The notes beneath the pieces are model-generated. The model did no database searches. It saw nothing but the letters and a program-made list of their open reading frames with translations, and had not been told where the DNA came from. Shown here in pieces: positions 1 to 5,558 of a DNA stretch of 5,558 nt. This stretch comes from an uncultured Opitutia bacterium. Lineage in GTDB: Bacteria; Verrucomicrobiota; Verrucomicrobiia; Opitutales; UBA953. How positions within the stretch are numbered: position 1 is the first letter of the stretch; every line of letters begins with the position of its first letter. The DNA is taken from positions 1-5,558 of the forward strand of contig CALNBE010000067.1 of the NCBI GenBank assembly GCA_937874455.1. The letters are read 5' to 3'. The position numbers and the translations under genes are program-made.

Positions 1-2
1 AA

Positions 3-368
3 CTCCAAACCCAAATCGGCGAAAAGGGTGTCCGGCTCAGCCAGGGCGAAAAACAACGCCTCACCATCGCCCGGGTGCTGTTGAAAAATCCTCCGCTGGT
101 CATCCTCGACGAGGCCACCGCCAGCGTGGACACCATCACCGAGCGGCAAATCCAACAGGCCCTCGACAACCTCCGCCGCCAGCGCACCGTCCTGGTCATC
201 GCCCACCGCCTTTCCACCGTCCGCAAGGCCGACCAGATCGTGGTCCTCGACCGGGGGGAAATCCTCGAACAGGGCACCCACGCCGAGCTGCTCGCCCGCG
301 GCGGCCACTACGCCCAACTCTGGCAACACCAGTCCGATCTCATCCCGCCGACGGATTCCCAACCTTGA
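3..368 (+). CDS. ABC exporter, ATP-binding domain (3' end of gene only)
   Basis: This is the last 121 residues of an ATP-binding cassette protein; the gene is cut by the left window edge and its frame is open from base 3. In order one sees the ABC signature LSQGEKQR (partial residues 12-19), Walker B with catalytic glutamate in LVILDEAT (32-39), the D-loop SVD (41-43) and the H-loop histidine in IAHR (66-69). The tail ending in HYAQLWQHQ is typical of exporters. The Walker A motif, Q-loop and any transmembrane domain lie outside the window. By family knowledge, this NBD style (ERQIQQAL, then HRLSTV, then GEILEQGTHAELL) belongs to ABCB/MsbA/ATM1-like exporters with a fused N-terminal membrane domain, which would move a lipid, peptide or other hydrophobic substrate across the inner membrane. 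The substrate cannot be told from this fragment. The TGA stop lies 30 bases before argS on the same strand, so co-transcription is likely. Confidence 0.93.
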   Translation, partial: LQTQIGEKGVRLSQGEKQRLTIARVLLKNPPLVILDEATASVDTITERQIQQALDNLRRQRTVLVIAHRLSTVRKADQIVVLDRGEILEQGTHAELLARGGHYAQLWQHQSDLIPPTDSQP

Positions 369-398
369 CGGATTTCCTCCGGGGCATTTTCTGCCCGC
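369..398 (+). other. Short ABC exporter-argS gap with small hairpin, no clear Shine-Dalgarno
   Basis: This 30-base spacer separates the ABC exporter stop from the argS start. It has no purine-rich Shine-Dalgarno sequence at the usual distance. It contains a small inverted repeat, GGGCA (382-386) and TGCCC (392-396) around a five-base loop TTTTC, ending two bases before the ATG. There is no following T-run, so it does not look like a terminator. The space is too short for a full promoter, which supports read-through transcription from the exporter gene. A five-pair stem can occur by chance, so any regulatory role is only a guess. Confidence 0.3.
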
Positions 399-2162
399 AT
401 GGAAACTTGGTTTAATCCCGCCCGCGAACTCGACGCCTTGCTGCGCGCCACCGCCGCGTCCACACCCGGCTTCGACGCCGCGTTCAATCCCGAGATGCGT
501 CCCGCCGATCCGCGCTTCGGTGACTACCAGGCCAACGGGATTCTCCCCTTGGCCAAGGCGGCCAAAACCAATCCCCGCGCCCTCGCCACCGCACTGGTCG
601 AGGCGCTGCAAAAAAGCGGTCAACTCGACGAATCCCTCGTCGTCACCACCATCGCCGGGCCGGGTTTCATCAACTTCACCCTCACTCCGAAATTCCTCGA
701 CGCCTGGCTGGTCCGCTACGCCGATGAGTCCGCCTTCCGCGCCGGCGCGGCCCAGCTCTATCACGGCAAAAAAGTCGTCATCGACTACCCGTCCCCCAAC
801 ACCGCCAAGCAAATGCACGTCGGCCATCTGCGCCCGATGGTGGTGGGCGAGGCGGTGGCGCGCCTGCTCCAGTTTTGCGGCGCCGATTTGCTCCGCGACA
901 ACCATCTCGGCGACTGGGGCACCAACTTTGGCATCCTAATCCTCGCCATCAAGCGGAGCCATTTCCTCCTCGACGCCAAAAATGAAAACGCGCTCGAAGA
1001 CTTGGAACGGCTCTACAAAGAGGGTTCCGCCCTCACCAAGGCCGATCCCGCCGCGCTCGACGCCGCCCGCTCCGAACTGGCCAAACTGCAAGGCGGCGAC
1101 CCGGAAAACACCGCGCTCTGGGAGCAAATCGTCGCCGTCTCCAATGCCGCCTGCCAGGAAATTTACGACACCTTGGGCGTCCACCCCGACGTGACTCTGG
1201 GCGAGTCCTTCTACCGCGACAAGGTGGGGCAAATTTACCGCGAACTCACCGACTGCGGGATGGCGGAGGAAAGCGATGGCGCACTGGTGGTCTGGCACGA
1301 CGACCATCCGCGTTTCGCCCGCACCGCCGAGCCCTCCCAGCCGTTCATCATCCGCAAAAAAGACGGTTCCTCCAACTACGCCTCCACCGACCTCGCCACC
1401 ATTCTCTACCGCGTCGAACACTTCCACGCCGACGAATGCGTTTACGTGACCGACGGCCGCCAGCAGGATCACTTCCAACAACTTTTCCTCACTGCGGAAA
1501 AATGGTTCAAGGCCACCGGAAGAAAACTGCCTTCCCTCCGCCACGTCTGGTTCGGCACCATTCTCGGCGAGGACGGCAAGGCCATCAAAACCAAGTCCGG
1601 CGATCCGATCCGCCTCAAGGCCCTTTTGCAAGAAGCCACTGACCGCGCCTTCGCGGTGGTCTCGGAGAAAAATCCCGACCTGCCCGAGGACGAACGCCGC
1701 CACATCGCCCGCACCGTCGGCATCGGCGCGGTGCGCTACGCCGACCTCTGCCAAAACCGCACCCTCGACTACACTTTCTCTTGGGACAAGCTGCTGGCCT
1801 TCGAGGGCAACACCGCCCCCTACTTGCTCTACGCGGTGGCCCGCATCCACTCCATTTTCCGCAAGGCCGGGCTGCCTTTCGGCGCGGGCACCGAAAATCC
1901 CTCGCCGCTCGAAACCGACACCGAAATCGCGCTGGCCAAAAAACTCCTCGGTTTCTCCCTCGCCCTCGACCAGGCCTGCACCGAACTGCGCCCGCATTTC
2001 CTTTGCACCTACCTCTTCGAACTCGCCGGAGCCTACAGCTCGTTCAACAACGTGGACGACTCTGCCGTCCGCGCCCGCCGTCTCACGCTCTGCGCCCGCA
2101 CCGGCACCGTGCTCACCGCCGGACTCCGACTCCTTGGGATCGAACCTCTGGAACGGATGTAA
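399..2162 (+). CDS. argS: Arginine--tRNA ligase (class I)
   Basis: ArgRS joins arginine to tRNA-Arg in the cytoplasm using ATP. At 587 aa it is complete and of normal bacterial length. Residues about 1-120 form the N-terminal Add1 tRNA D-loop-binding domain (DYQANGILPLAKAAK at 42-56, GPGFINF at 87-93). The Rossmann catalytic domain follows, with the HIGH-type motif as HVGH (140-143) inside SPNTAKQMHVGHLR (132-145), then LGDWGTNFG (170-178) and the ASTDLATILYR stretch (328-338). The KMSKS loop is represented by KTKSG (397-401) after FGTILGEDGKAI, the degenerate form common in ArgRS. The DALR-type anticodon-binding domain spans roughly 473-587, starting at APYLLYAVARIHSIF and closing with the family-typical LGIEPLERM. 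The start is well fixed: the preceding TGA (366-368) is in the same frame and no ATG, GTG or TTG lies in frame between it and 399. It probably shares a transcript with the ABC exporter gene and converges on ftsH. Confidence 0.98.
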   Translation: METWFNPARELDALLRATAASTPGFDAAFNPEMRPADPRFGDYQANGILPLAKAAKTNPRALATALVEALQKSGQLDESLVVTTIAGPGFINFTLTPKFLDAWLVRYADESAFRAGAAQLYHGKKVVIDYPSPNTAKQMHVGHLRPMVVGEAVARLLQFCGADLLRDNHLGDWGTNFGILILAIKRSHFLLDAKNENALEDLERLYKEGSALTKADPAALDAARSELAKLQGGDPENTALWEQIVAVSNAACQEIYDTLGVHPDVTLGESFYRDKVGQIYRELTDCGMAEESDGALVVWHDDHPRFARTAEPSQPFIIRKKDGSSNYASTDLATILYRVEHFHADECVYVTDGRQQDHFQQLFLTAEKWFKATGRKLPSLRHVWFGTILGEDGKAIKTKSGDPIRLKALLQEATDRAFAVVSEKNPDLPEDERRHIARTVGIGAVRYADLCQNRTLDYTFSWDKLLAFEGNTAPYLLYAVARIHSIFRKAGLPFGAGTENPSPLETDTEIALAKKLLGFSLALDQACTELRPHFLCTYLFELAGAYSSFNNVDDSAVRARRLTLCARTGTVLTAGLRLLGIEPLERM

Positions 2163-2189
2163 GGAACCATCAAACGTTCTCCCCCCTCC

Positions 2190-2223
2190 AAAAAAAAGCG
2201 ACCCGCATCAGGGTCGCTTTTTT
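2190..2223. terminator. Bidirectional rho-independent terminator between argS and ftsH
   Basis: A seven-pair perfect stem, GCGACCC (2198-2204) with GGGTCGC (2211-2217), encloses the six-base loop GCATCA. It is flanked by eight A on the left (2190-2197) and six T on the right (2218-2223), which can extend the stem. Read on the + strand the hairpin is followed by the T-run and would end the argS transcript 28 bases after its stop. Read on the - strand it is followed by the complement of the A-run (eight T) and would end ftsH, whose TGA stop lies only two bases from the structure. The symmetry and the convergent position make a shared two-way terminator the natural reading. Confidence 0.93.
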
Positions 2224-2225
2224 CA

Positions 2226-4250
2226 TCAGGCCGGTTCGGGACTCGGTCCGGCGGATAGCGGGGAAAGCGGGTCTTTGGCCGCCTCCTCCGCCTCTTCGGT
2301 GCGCTCGCGCTTGGTCATCGGCTTGTAAACCACGGGCGTGCGGAGTTCGCCGTATTGCAAAATTTCCTGCACGTGCACGCCGTCCAGCGTCTCGTATTCC
2401 AGCAGGGCTTCGGCGATTTTCTTGTGCGCCTCGGCATGCTGGCGGATCAATTCCTCCGCACGCTGGTATTGCTCCTCGATGATGTCGTGGATGGCGGTGT
2501 CGATGCGGCGCGCGGTGTCGTCGCTGTAATTCTGCGAACGGGTGATTTCCCGCGCCAGGAAGATGTGCTCCTGATTTTCGCCCAGAGCCACCGGGCCGAG
2601 CGTGCTCATGCCCCAGTCGCAAACCATGTGCCGGGCCAGCGCGGTGGCCTGCTTGATGTCGCTGGCCGCGCCGTTGCTGTAATCGCCGGTCACCACTTCC
2701 TCGCCGATACGCCCAGCCATCGCGGTGCAAATGCGGTTCAAAAGCTGCTTCTTCGACTGGCCGAGAATGTCTTTTTTCGGCAAAAACATCGCCATGCCCA
2801 GTGCCCGGCCGCGCGGGATAATCGTCACCTTGTGCACCGGCAGATGCCCGTCGTCGATCAAGGCTTGGACAATCGCGTGCCCGGCCTCGTGGTAGGCGGT
2901 CATTTTTCGGTCCTCGTCATCCATCAGGCGGCGGCGTTCGCTGCCAAAGGAAATTTTGTCGCGGGCCTCCTCCAACTCGACCATCCCGACTTCCTTTTTA
3001 TTCCGGCGGGCGGCCAGCAAGGCGGACTCGTTCAGCAAGTTCGCCAAATCCGCCCCGGAGAAACCGGGCGTCGAACGCGCGGCACGCTCCAAATCCACCG
3101 ACTCGGAGAGTTTGATTTTCTTTGCGTGCACCTTGAGGATTTCCTCGCGGCCATGCAGGTCGGGCAGATCGACATAGACCTGCCGGTCAAAACGGCCCGG
3201 CCGCAGCAGCGCACTGTCCAGCACATCCGGTCGGTTGGTCGCGGCGATAATGATAATGCCTTCGTGCCCCTCGAAGCCGTCCATTTCGACGAGGAGGGAA
3301 TTCAAGGTCTGCTCGCGCTCGTCGTGCCCGCCGCCCAAACCGGAGCCACGCTGCCGACCCACCGCGTCAATTTCGTCGATGAACACGATGCAGGGCGCGC
3401 TCTTGCGGGCCTGCTCAAACATGTCGCGGACCCGAGCCGCGCCGACGCCGACAAACATTTCCACGAAGTCCGAGCCGCTGATGGTGAAAAAAGGCACTTC
3501 CGCCTCGCCCGCCACCGCGCGCGCCAGCAGGGTTTTGCCAGTGCCCGGAGGCCCGACCAGCAAAATGCCCTTGGGAATGCGGCCGCCGATTTTCTGAAAT
3601 TTCTTCGGGTCGCGGAGGAATTCCACGATTTCCTGCACGTCTTCCTTCGCCTCGTCGCAACCGGCCACGTCCTTGAAGGTCGCCCGGTCCTTGTCCCTCG
3701 ACAACATCTTCGCCCGGCTCTTGGCAAAGCTCATCGCGCCACGGTTGGCGTTTTTCAGGAAGCGATAGACAAAGAAAATAATCAACCCGCCGATCAGCAG
3801 CGTCGGCAGCACGCTCATCAGGAACATCGTCACGTTGGTTGACGAGGGGCGCTCCTCGATCCGCTCGGCGGCAATGCTGGCCCGCAAGGTCTCGATATCC
3901 TTATCAATCAGCCGCCCTTCCGCGGAGAAACGGTCGCCCTTTACCACCTTGGTTTCGCCCTTGTCATCCTTTTCCTGCACAGCCAGGAAACCGCTCATCT
4001 TGTAAAAATCGCTGCCGCTGGCCGGGGCGTTTTCAATGGAAATGGAATAGATTTTGTGGTTCTGAGCGTAATCCAACACCTGCGCCACCCGGAGCAAGTT
4101 TTCGCTGCGCGGACCGCCGCCAATCGTCAGCAATGTCGCGATCAACGCAATGACCGCCAGCCAGATAAGCAGCAATTTGGTGTTCACGCGCTCAGTGGGC
4201 CCGGGTGCTCCCGGCGTCTTCGGAGAATTGTTTTGCGGTGGCTGGCTCAT
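2226..4250 (-). CDS. ftsH: ATP-dependent zinc metalloprotease FtsH
   Basis: FtsH is a hexameric inner-membrane AAA+ protease that unfolds and degrades misfolded membrane proteins and selected regulators. The 674 aa product is full length. Residues 1-24 are a Pro/Asn-rich cytoplasmic tail; TM1 is about 25-43; the periplasmic domain about 46-139; TM2 about 141-163. The AAA+ module has Walker A GPPGTGKT (233-240), the pore loop MFVGVGA (265-271, F266), Walker B IVFIDEID (288-295) and the second region of homology ATNRPDVLDSALLRPGRFD (337-355) with arginine fingers R350 and R353. The M41 peptidase has HEAGH (454-458; zinc ligands H454 and H458, catalytic E455), and D531 in NGAASDIKQAT is the expected third zinc ligand. 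A helical C-terminal region (about 590-632) leads to a Glu/Ser/Pro-rich tail. I chose the ATG at 4250, which overlaps the tilS stop as ATGA. The frame stays open 232 codons further upstream, but that part runs through tilS in another frame and has no FtsH character. No Shine-Dalgarno is seen, so translation may depend on coupling to tilS. Confidence 0.98.
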   Translation of the reverse strand: MSQPPQNNSPKTPGAPGPTERVNTKLLLIWLAVIALIATLLTIGGGPRSENLLRVAQVLDYAQNHKIYSISIENAPASGSDFYKMSGFLAVQEKDDKGETKVVKGDRFSAEGRLIDKDIETLRASIAAERIEERPSSTNVTMFLMSVLPTLLIGGLIIFFVYRFLKNANRGAMSFAKSRAKMLSRDKDRATFKDVAGCDEAKEDVQEIVEFLRDPKKFQKIGGRIPKGILLVGPPGTGKTLLARAVAGEAEVPFFTISGSDFVEMFVGVGAARVRDMFEQARKSAPCIVFIDEIDAVGRQRGSGLGGGHDEREQTLNSLLVEMDGFEGHEGIIIIAATNRPDVLDSALLRPGRFDRQVYVDLPDLHGREEILKVHAKKIKLSESVDLERAARSTPGFSGADLANLLNESALLAARRNKKEVGMVELEEARDKISFGSERRRLMDDEDRKMTAYHEAGHAIVQALIDDGHLPVHKVTIIPRGRALGMAMFLPKKDILGQSKKQLLNRICTAMAGRIGEEVVTGDYSNGAASDIKQATALARHMVCDWGMSTLGPVALGENQEHIFLAREITRSQNYSDDTARRIDTAIHDIIEEQYQRAEELIRQHAEAHKKIAEALLEYETLDGVHVQEILQYGELRTPVVYKPMTKRERTEEAEEAAKDPLSPLSAGPSPEPA
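4247..4250 (-). other. tilS-ftsH ATGA stop/start overlap
   Basis: On the - strand the four bases ATGA carry both the ftsH start codon (4250-4248) and the tilS stop codon TGA (4249-4247). The bases just upstream read TCGAAAAA, which is A-rich with no GGAGG-like ribosome site. This arrangement is classic for translational coupling, in which the ribosome finishing tilS re-initiates on ftsH. The overlap is seen directly; coupling is inferred. Confidence 0.85.
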
Positions 4251-5557
4251 TTTTTCGAGACGGGGAAAACTAGGGGGCCCTCCATCCAAGTCAATCGAAG
4301 AGCCGCATCTATCGGAGTCCGTAAACGCGCCCGTTCGGCGGGCGGAAGTCCCGGCACCCAGAGAATTCCTTCCGAGTCGCAGACAATCGGACGGCGGCGG
4401 CGTTCCTTTCCCGGAATTTTTTTGTCGATAAAAAGATCGGACAGCTTCCGCCGCCCCGGCGCACCCAAGGGTTGATAGGCGTCGCCTTCCCGCCAAAAAC
4501 GCGCGACCAAATCCCCCCGCACTGCCGTCCGGCAAAGGAAAACCTGCCGCGCAGGGGAAATTTCCCCTGCGATCAACGCAGCCCACTCCGCCGCATCCAG
4601 CGATTTTTCCTCCGCGCCCAAGGCGCCGTCGTCCGGCCAGCACACCCAGCCTCCGGGCACCAGCGCACCTGATCCGCTGCCAACGCAAATTTCCTCCGCG
4701 GCCCAGCGCAAAAATTCCCCGTCGAACACCAGCCAGGCGTTTTCCCCCGCGCTCCAGCGTCCGGGTTTCCCTTCCGCCAAAGCCACCAGCCAGTTTTCCA
4801 CCGCCGCCGCTTCCGCCTGAATTTCCCGCCGGAGCAAAATCCGCCACAGCACCCGCCGCCGCACCGCCAGCGGCAAACCATGCAACACGCTCCAGCGATA
4901 CACGCCCGCGCCGTCGTCGATTTTCTCCCAAAGCGCGTCCACCCAAAACTCCAGCGCCGCGTCATCCTCCGCCAGCAGCCGTCGCGAGCGCAACGCACCG
5001 TCCAGCACCGCCGCGCCCTGTGCGGTCTGCCATGCGGGAAAAACCGTCTGGCGAATCCGGTTGCGGAGGAAATCGGGGCGGGCGTTGCTGGCGTCTTCGC
5101 GCCAGGGCAAATTCGCGGCGCGCATCGCCGAGCGCAAAGTTTCCTTCCGCACCGACAACAACGGGCGGAGGAAAATTTCCCCGGAGGCAAAAACCTGCAC
5201 CGGTCGCGGCGCGGCCAGGCCCGCCGTCCCGCTGCCCCGTCCGAGGCGCATCAGCAATGTTTCCGCCACATCCTCCGCCTGGTGTCCTTGCACGAGGATT
5301 TTGCTTTGCGTCGCCGCCAGCGTGGCGCGGAAAAAAACCAGCCGCGCCTGCCGCAGTTCCGCCTCGCTCAGCGCGGAGGAAATTCCTTCGCCAGCACGGT
5401 TGCCGCCGGAAAACTTTTCGCCGAGTACCGCCGCCACCGCCGCCACAAAAATTTCCTCCGCCGCACACTCGGGCCGCGTCCGGTGATTGAAATGCGCCAC
5501 CGTCAACCGTCCGCGCAATCCGGGGAAATGCGCCCACACCAACAGCAGCGCCGCCAG
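4247..5557 (-). CDS. tilS: tRNA(Ile)-lysidine synthetase TilS (N-terminus off window)
   Basis: TilS uses ATP to attach lysine to C34 of the CAU-anticodon tRNA-Ile, giving lysidine, so that the tRNA reads AUA and is charged with isoleucine rather than methionine. It acts in the cytoplasm and is normally essential. The window holds the last 436 residues, open to the right edge. The first residues LAALLLVW should come just after the SGGxDS PP-loop, which is therefore just outside. Visible family marks are LTVAHFNHR (partial residues 18-26), the HQAEDVAETLLMRLGRGSG block (92-110, the usual HHADDQAET region with one Glu for Asp), SNARPDFLRNRIR (157-169) and the C-terminal TilS domain from about 358 with GDAYQPLGAPGRRKLSDLFI, DKKIP and WVPGL. 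A linker domain of low recognisability (about 180-350) lies between. The true start is not visible. The gene runs straight into ftsH through a four-base overlap and contains a 22-base perfect palindrome. Its first two in-window residues depend on the cut edge. Confidence 0.95.
   Translation of the reverse strand: MAALLLVWAHFPGLRGRLTVAHFNHRTRPECAAEEIFVAAVAAVLGEKFSGGNRAGEGISSALSEAELRQARLVFFRATLAATQSKILVQGHQAEDVAETLLMRLGRGSGTAGLAAPRPVQVFASGEIFLRPLLSVRKETLRSAMRAANLPWREDASNARPDFLRNRIRQTVFPAWQTAQGAAVLDGALRSRRLLAEDDAALEFWVDALWEKIDDGAGVYRWSVLHGLPLAVRRRVLWRILLRREIQAEAAAVENWLVALAEGKPGRWSAGENAWLVFDGEFLRWAAEEICVGSGSGALVPGGWVCWPDDGALGAEEKSLDAAEWAALIAGEISPARQVFLCRTAVRGDLVARFWREGDAYQPLGAPGRRKLSDLFIDKKIPGKERRRRPIVCDSEGILWVPGLPPAERARLRTPIDAALRLTWMEGPLVFPVSKK
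4550..4571. repeat. Perfect 22-base palindrome inside tilS
   Basis: The half-site CGCAGGGGAAA (4550-4560) is followed directly by its exact reverse complement (4561-4571), with no spacer. The match stops at the next pair (G4549 against A4572). In the tilS frame it encodes AGEISPA. As RNA it could fold into a hairpin of about nine pairs with a four-base loop, about 300 bases before the ftsH start. No T-run follows, so it is not a standard terminator. It could be a protein-binding site, a transcript structure, or a chance product of the gene's frequent GGGGAAATT codon string (a second GGGGAAATTT lies around 5171-5182 without the symmetry). Confidence 0.6.
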
Positions 5558-5558
5558 C

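Noticed and set aside
608..1945. A6 runs in argS (near 608, 766, 1352 and 1936) as possible ribosomal frameshift sites
   Set aside because: They come from Lys-Lys (AAA AAA) or Gln-Lys codons in a gene that reads through intact in one frame. No downstream stimulatory structure or alternative product is apparent.
936..1997. A 353-codon open frame on the - strand opposite argS
   Set aside because: It is antisense to argS with no family motif. Gly/Val/Glu/Phe-rich low-complexity composition is typical of reverse frames of GC-rich genes.
2368..2377. A ten-base palindrome TGCACGTGCA in ftsH
   Set aside because: Short enough to be expected by chance in a window of this length, and it sits in well-conserved coding sequence.
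1781..2482. A + strand open frame of 233 codons running from argS across the terminator into ftsH
   Set aside because: It passes through the terminator hairpin and overlaps two well-supported genes. Its Arg/Pro/His-rich translation has no recognisable fold.
2355..3842. A 495-codon open frame on the + strand opposite ftsH
   Set aside because: It lies wholly antisense to a clear, fully conserved ftsH. Its translation shows no recognisable domain and is rich in His/Arg/Gln/Val, as expected from the complement of GC-rich codons. It is read as a shadow frame.
4251..4946. A possible 232-residue N-terminal extension of FtsH
   Set aside because: The frame is open, but this segment overlaps tilS on the same strand in another frame and gives a Gly/Ala/Arg-rich sequence unlike any FtsH domain. 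The ATG at 4250 gives a normal FtsH N-terminus with TM1 at the expected place.
4685..5460. Recurring AAATTTCCTCC/GGAGGAAATTT-like strings in tilS
   Set aside because: They match repeated Glu-Glu-Ile or Gly-Glu-Ile codons (GAG GAA ATT, GGG GAA ATT) in the tilS frame, are irregularly spaced and differ in their flanks, so codon preference explains them better than a repeat array.
4962..5537. Several long frames in and opposite tilS (both strands)
   Set aside because: All overlap clear TilS coding sequence; the products are Gly/Arg/Pro-rich and motif-free.

Overview
This is an ordinary, densely packed housekeeping stretch from a GC-rich bacterium. It holds parts or all of four genes and almost no non-coding DNA. 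The organism is most likely a member of Verrucomicrobiota, possibly Opitutales. That placement is my impression from the wording of the ArgRS and FtsH proteins (for example the ArgRS N-terminal stretch around residues 34-50 and the FtsH stretch around residues 435-450), together with high GC and a liking for AAA, GAA and ATT codons. It has not been checked against a database.

Layout: on the + strand, bases 1-368 are the 3' end of an ABC exporter gene (nucleotide-binding domain only). After a 30-base gap comes complete argS (399-2162, arginyl-tRNA synthetase, 587 aa). On the - strand, reading from the right edge, come the C-terminal part of tilS (tRNA(Ile)-lysidine synthetase, 5557-4247, N-terminus off the window) and complete ftsH (4250-2226, membrane AAA+ zinc protease, 674 aa). 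The two overlap by four bases in an ATGA junction. argS and ftsH converge on a 63-base intergenic region that contains one strong hairpin flanked by an A-run and a T-run, so a single element can terminate transcription from both sides.

How the genes relate: argS and tilS both serve translation (charging tRNA-Arg, and modifying the AUA-reading tRNA-Ile). ftsH handles membrane-protein quality control and regulated proteolysis. tilS close to ftsH is a known neighbourhood, for example tilS-hpt-ftsH in Bacillus; here no hpt lies between them. The ABC exporter and argS probably share a transcript because of their spacing, but no functional link is evident.

I found no mobile element, CRISPR array, tRNA/rRNA gene, toxin-antitoxin pair or sign of an undescribed system. 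The most unusual sequence feature is a perfect 22-base palindrome inside tilS (4550-4571). The many long open frames opposite or across argS, ftsH and tilS are read as by-products of GC-rich coding sequence.
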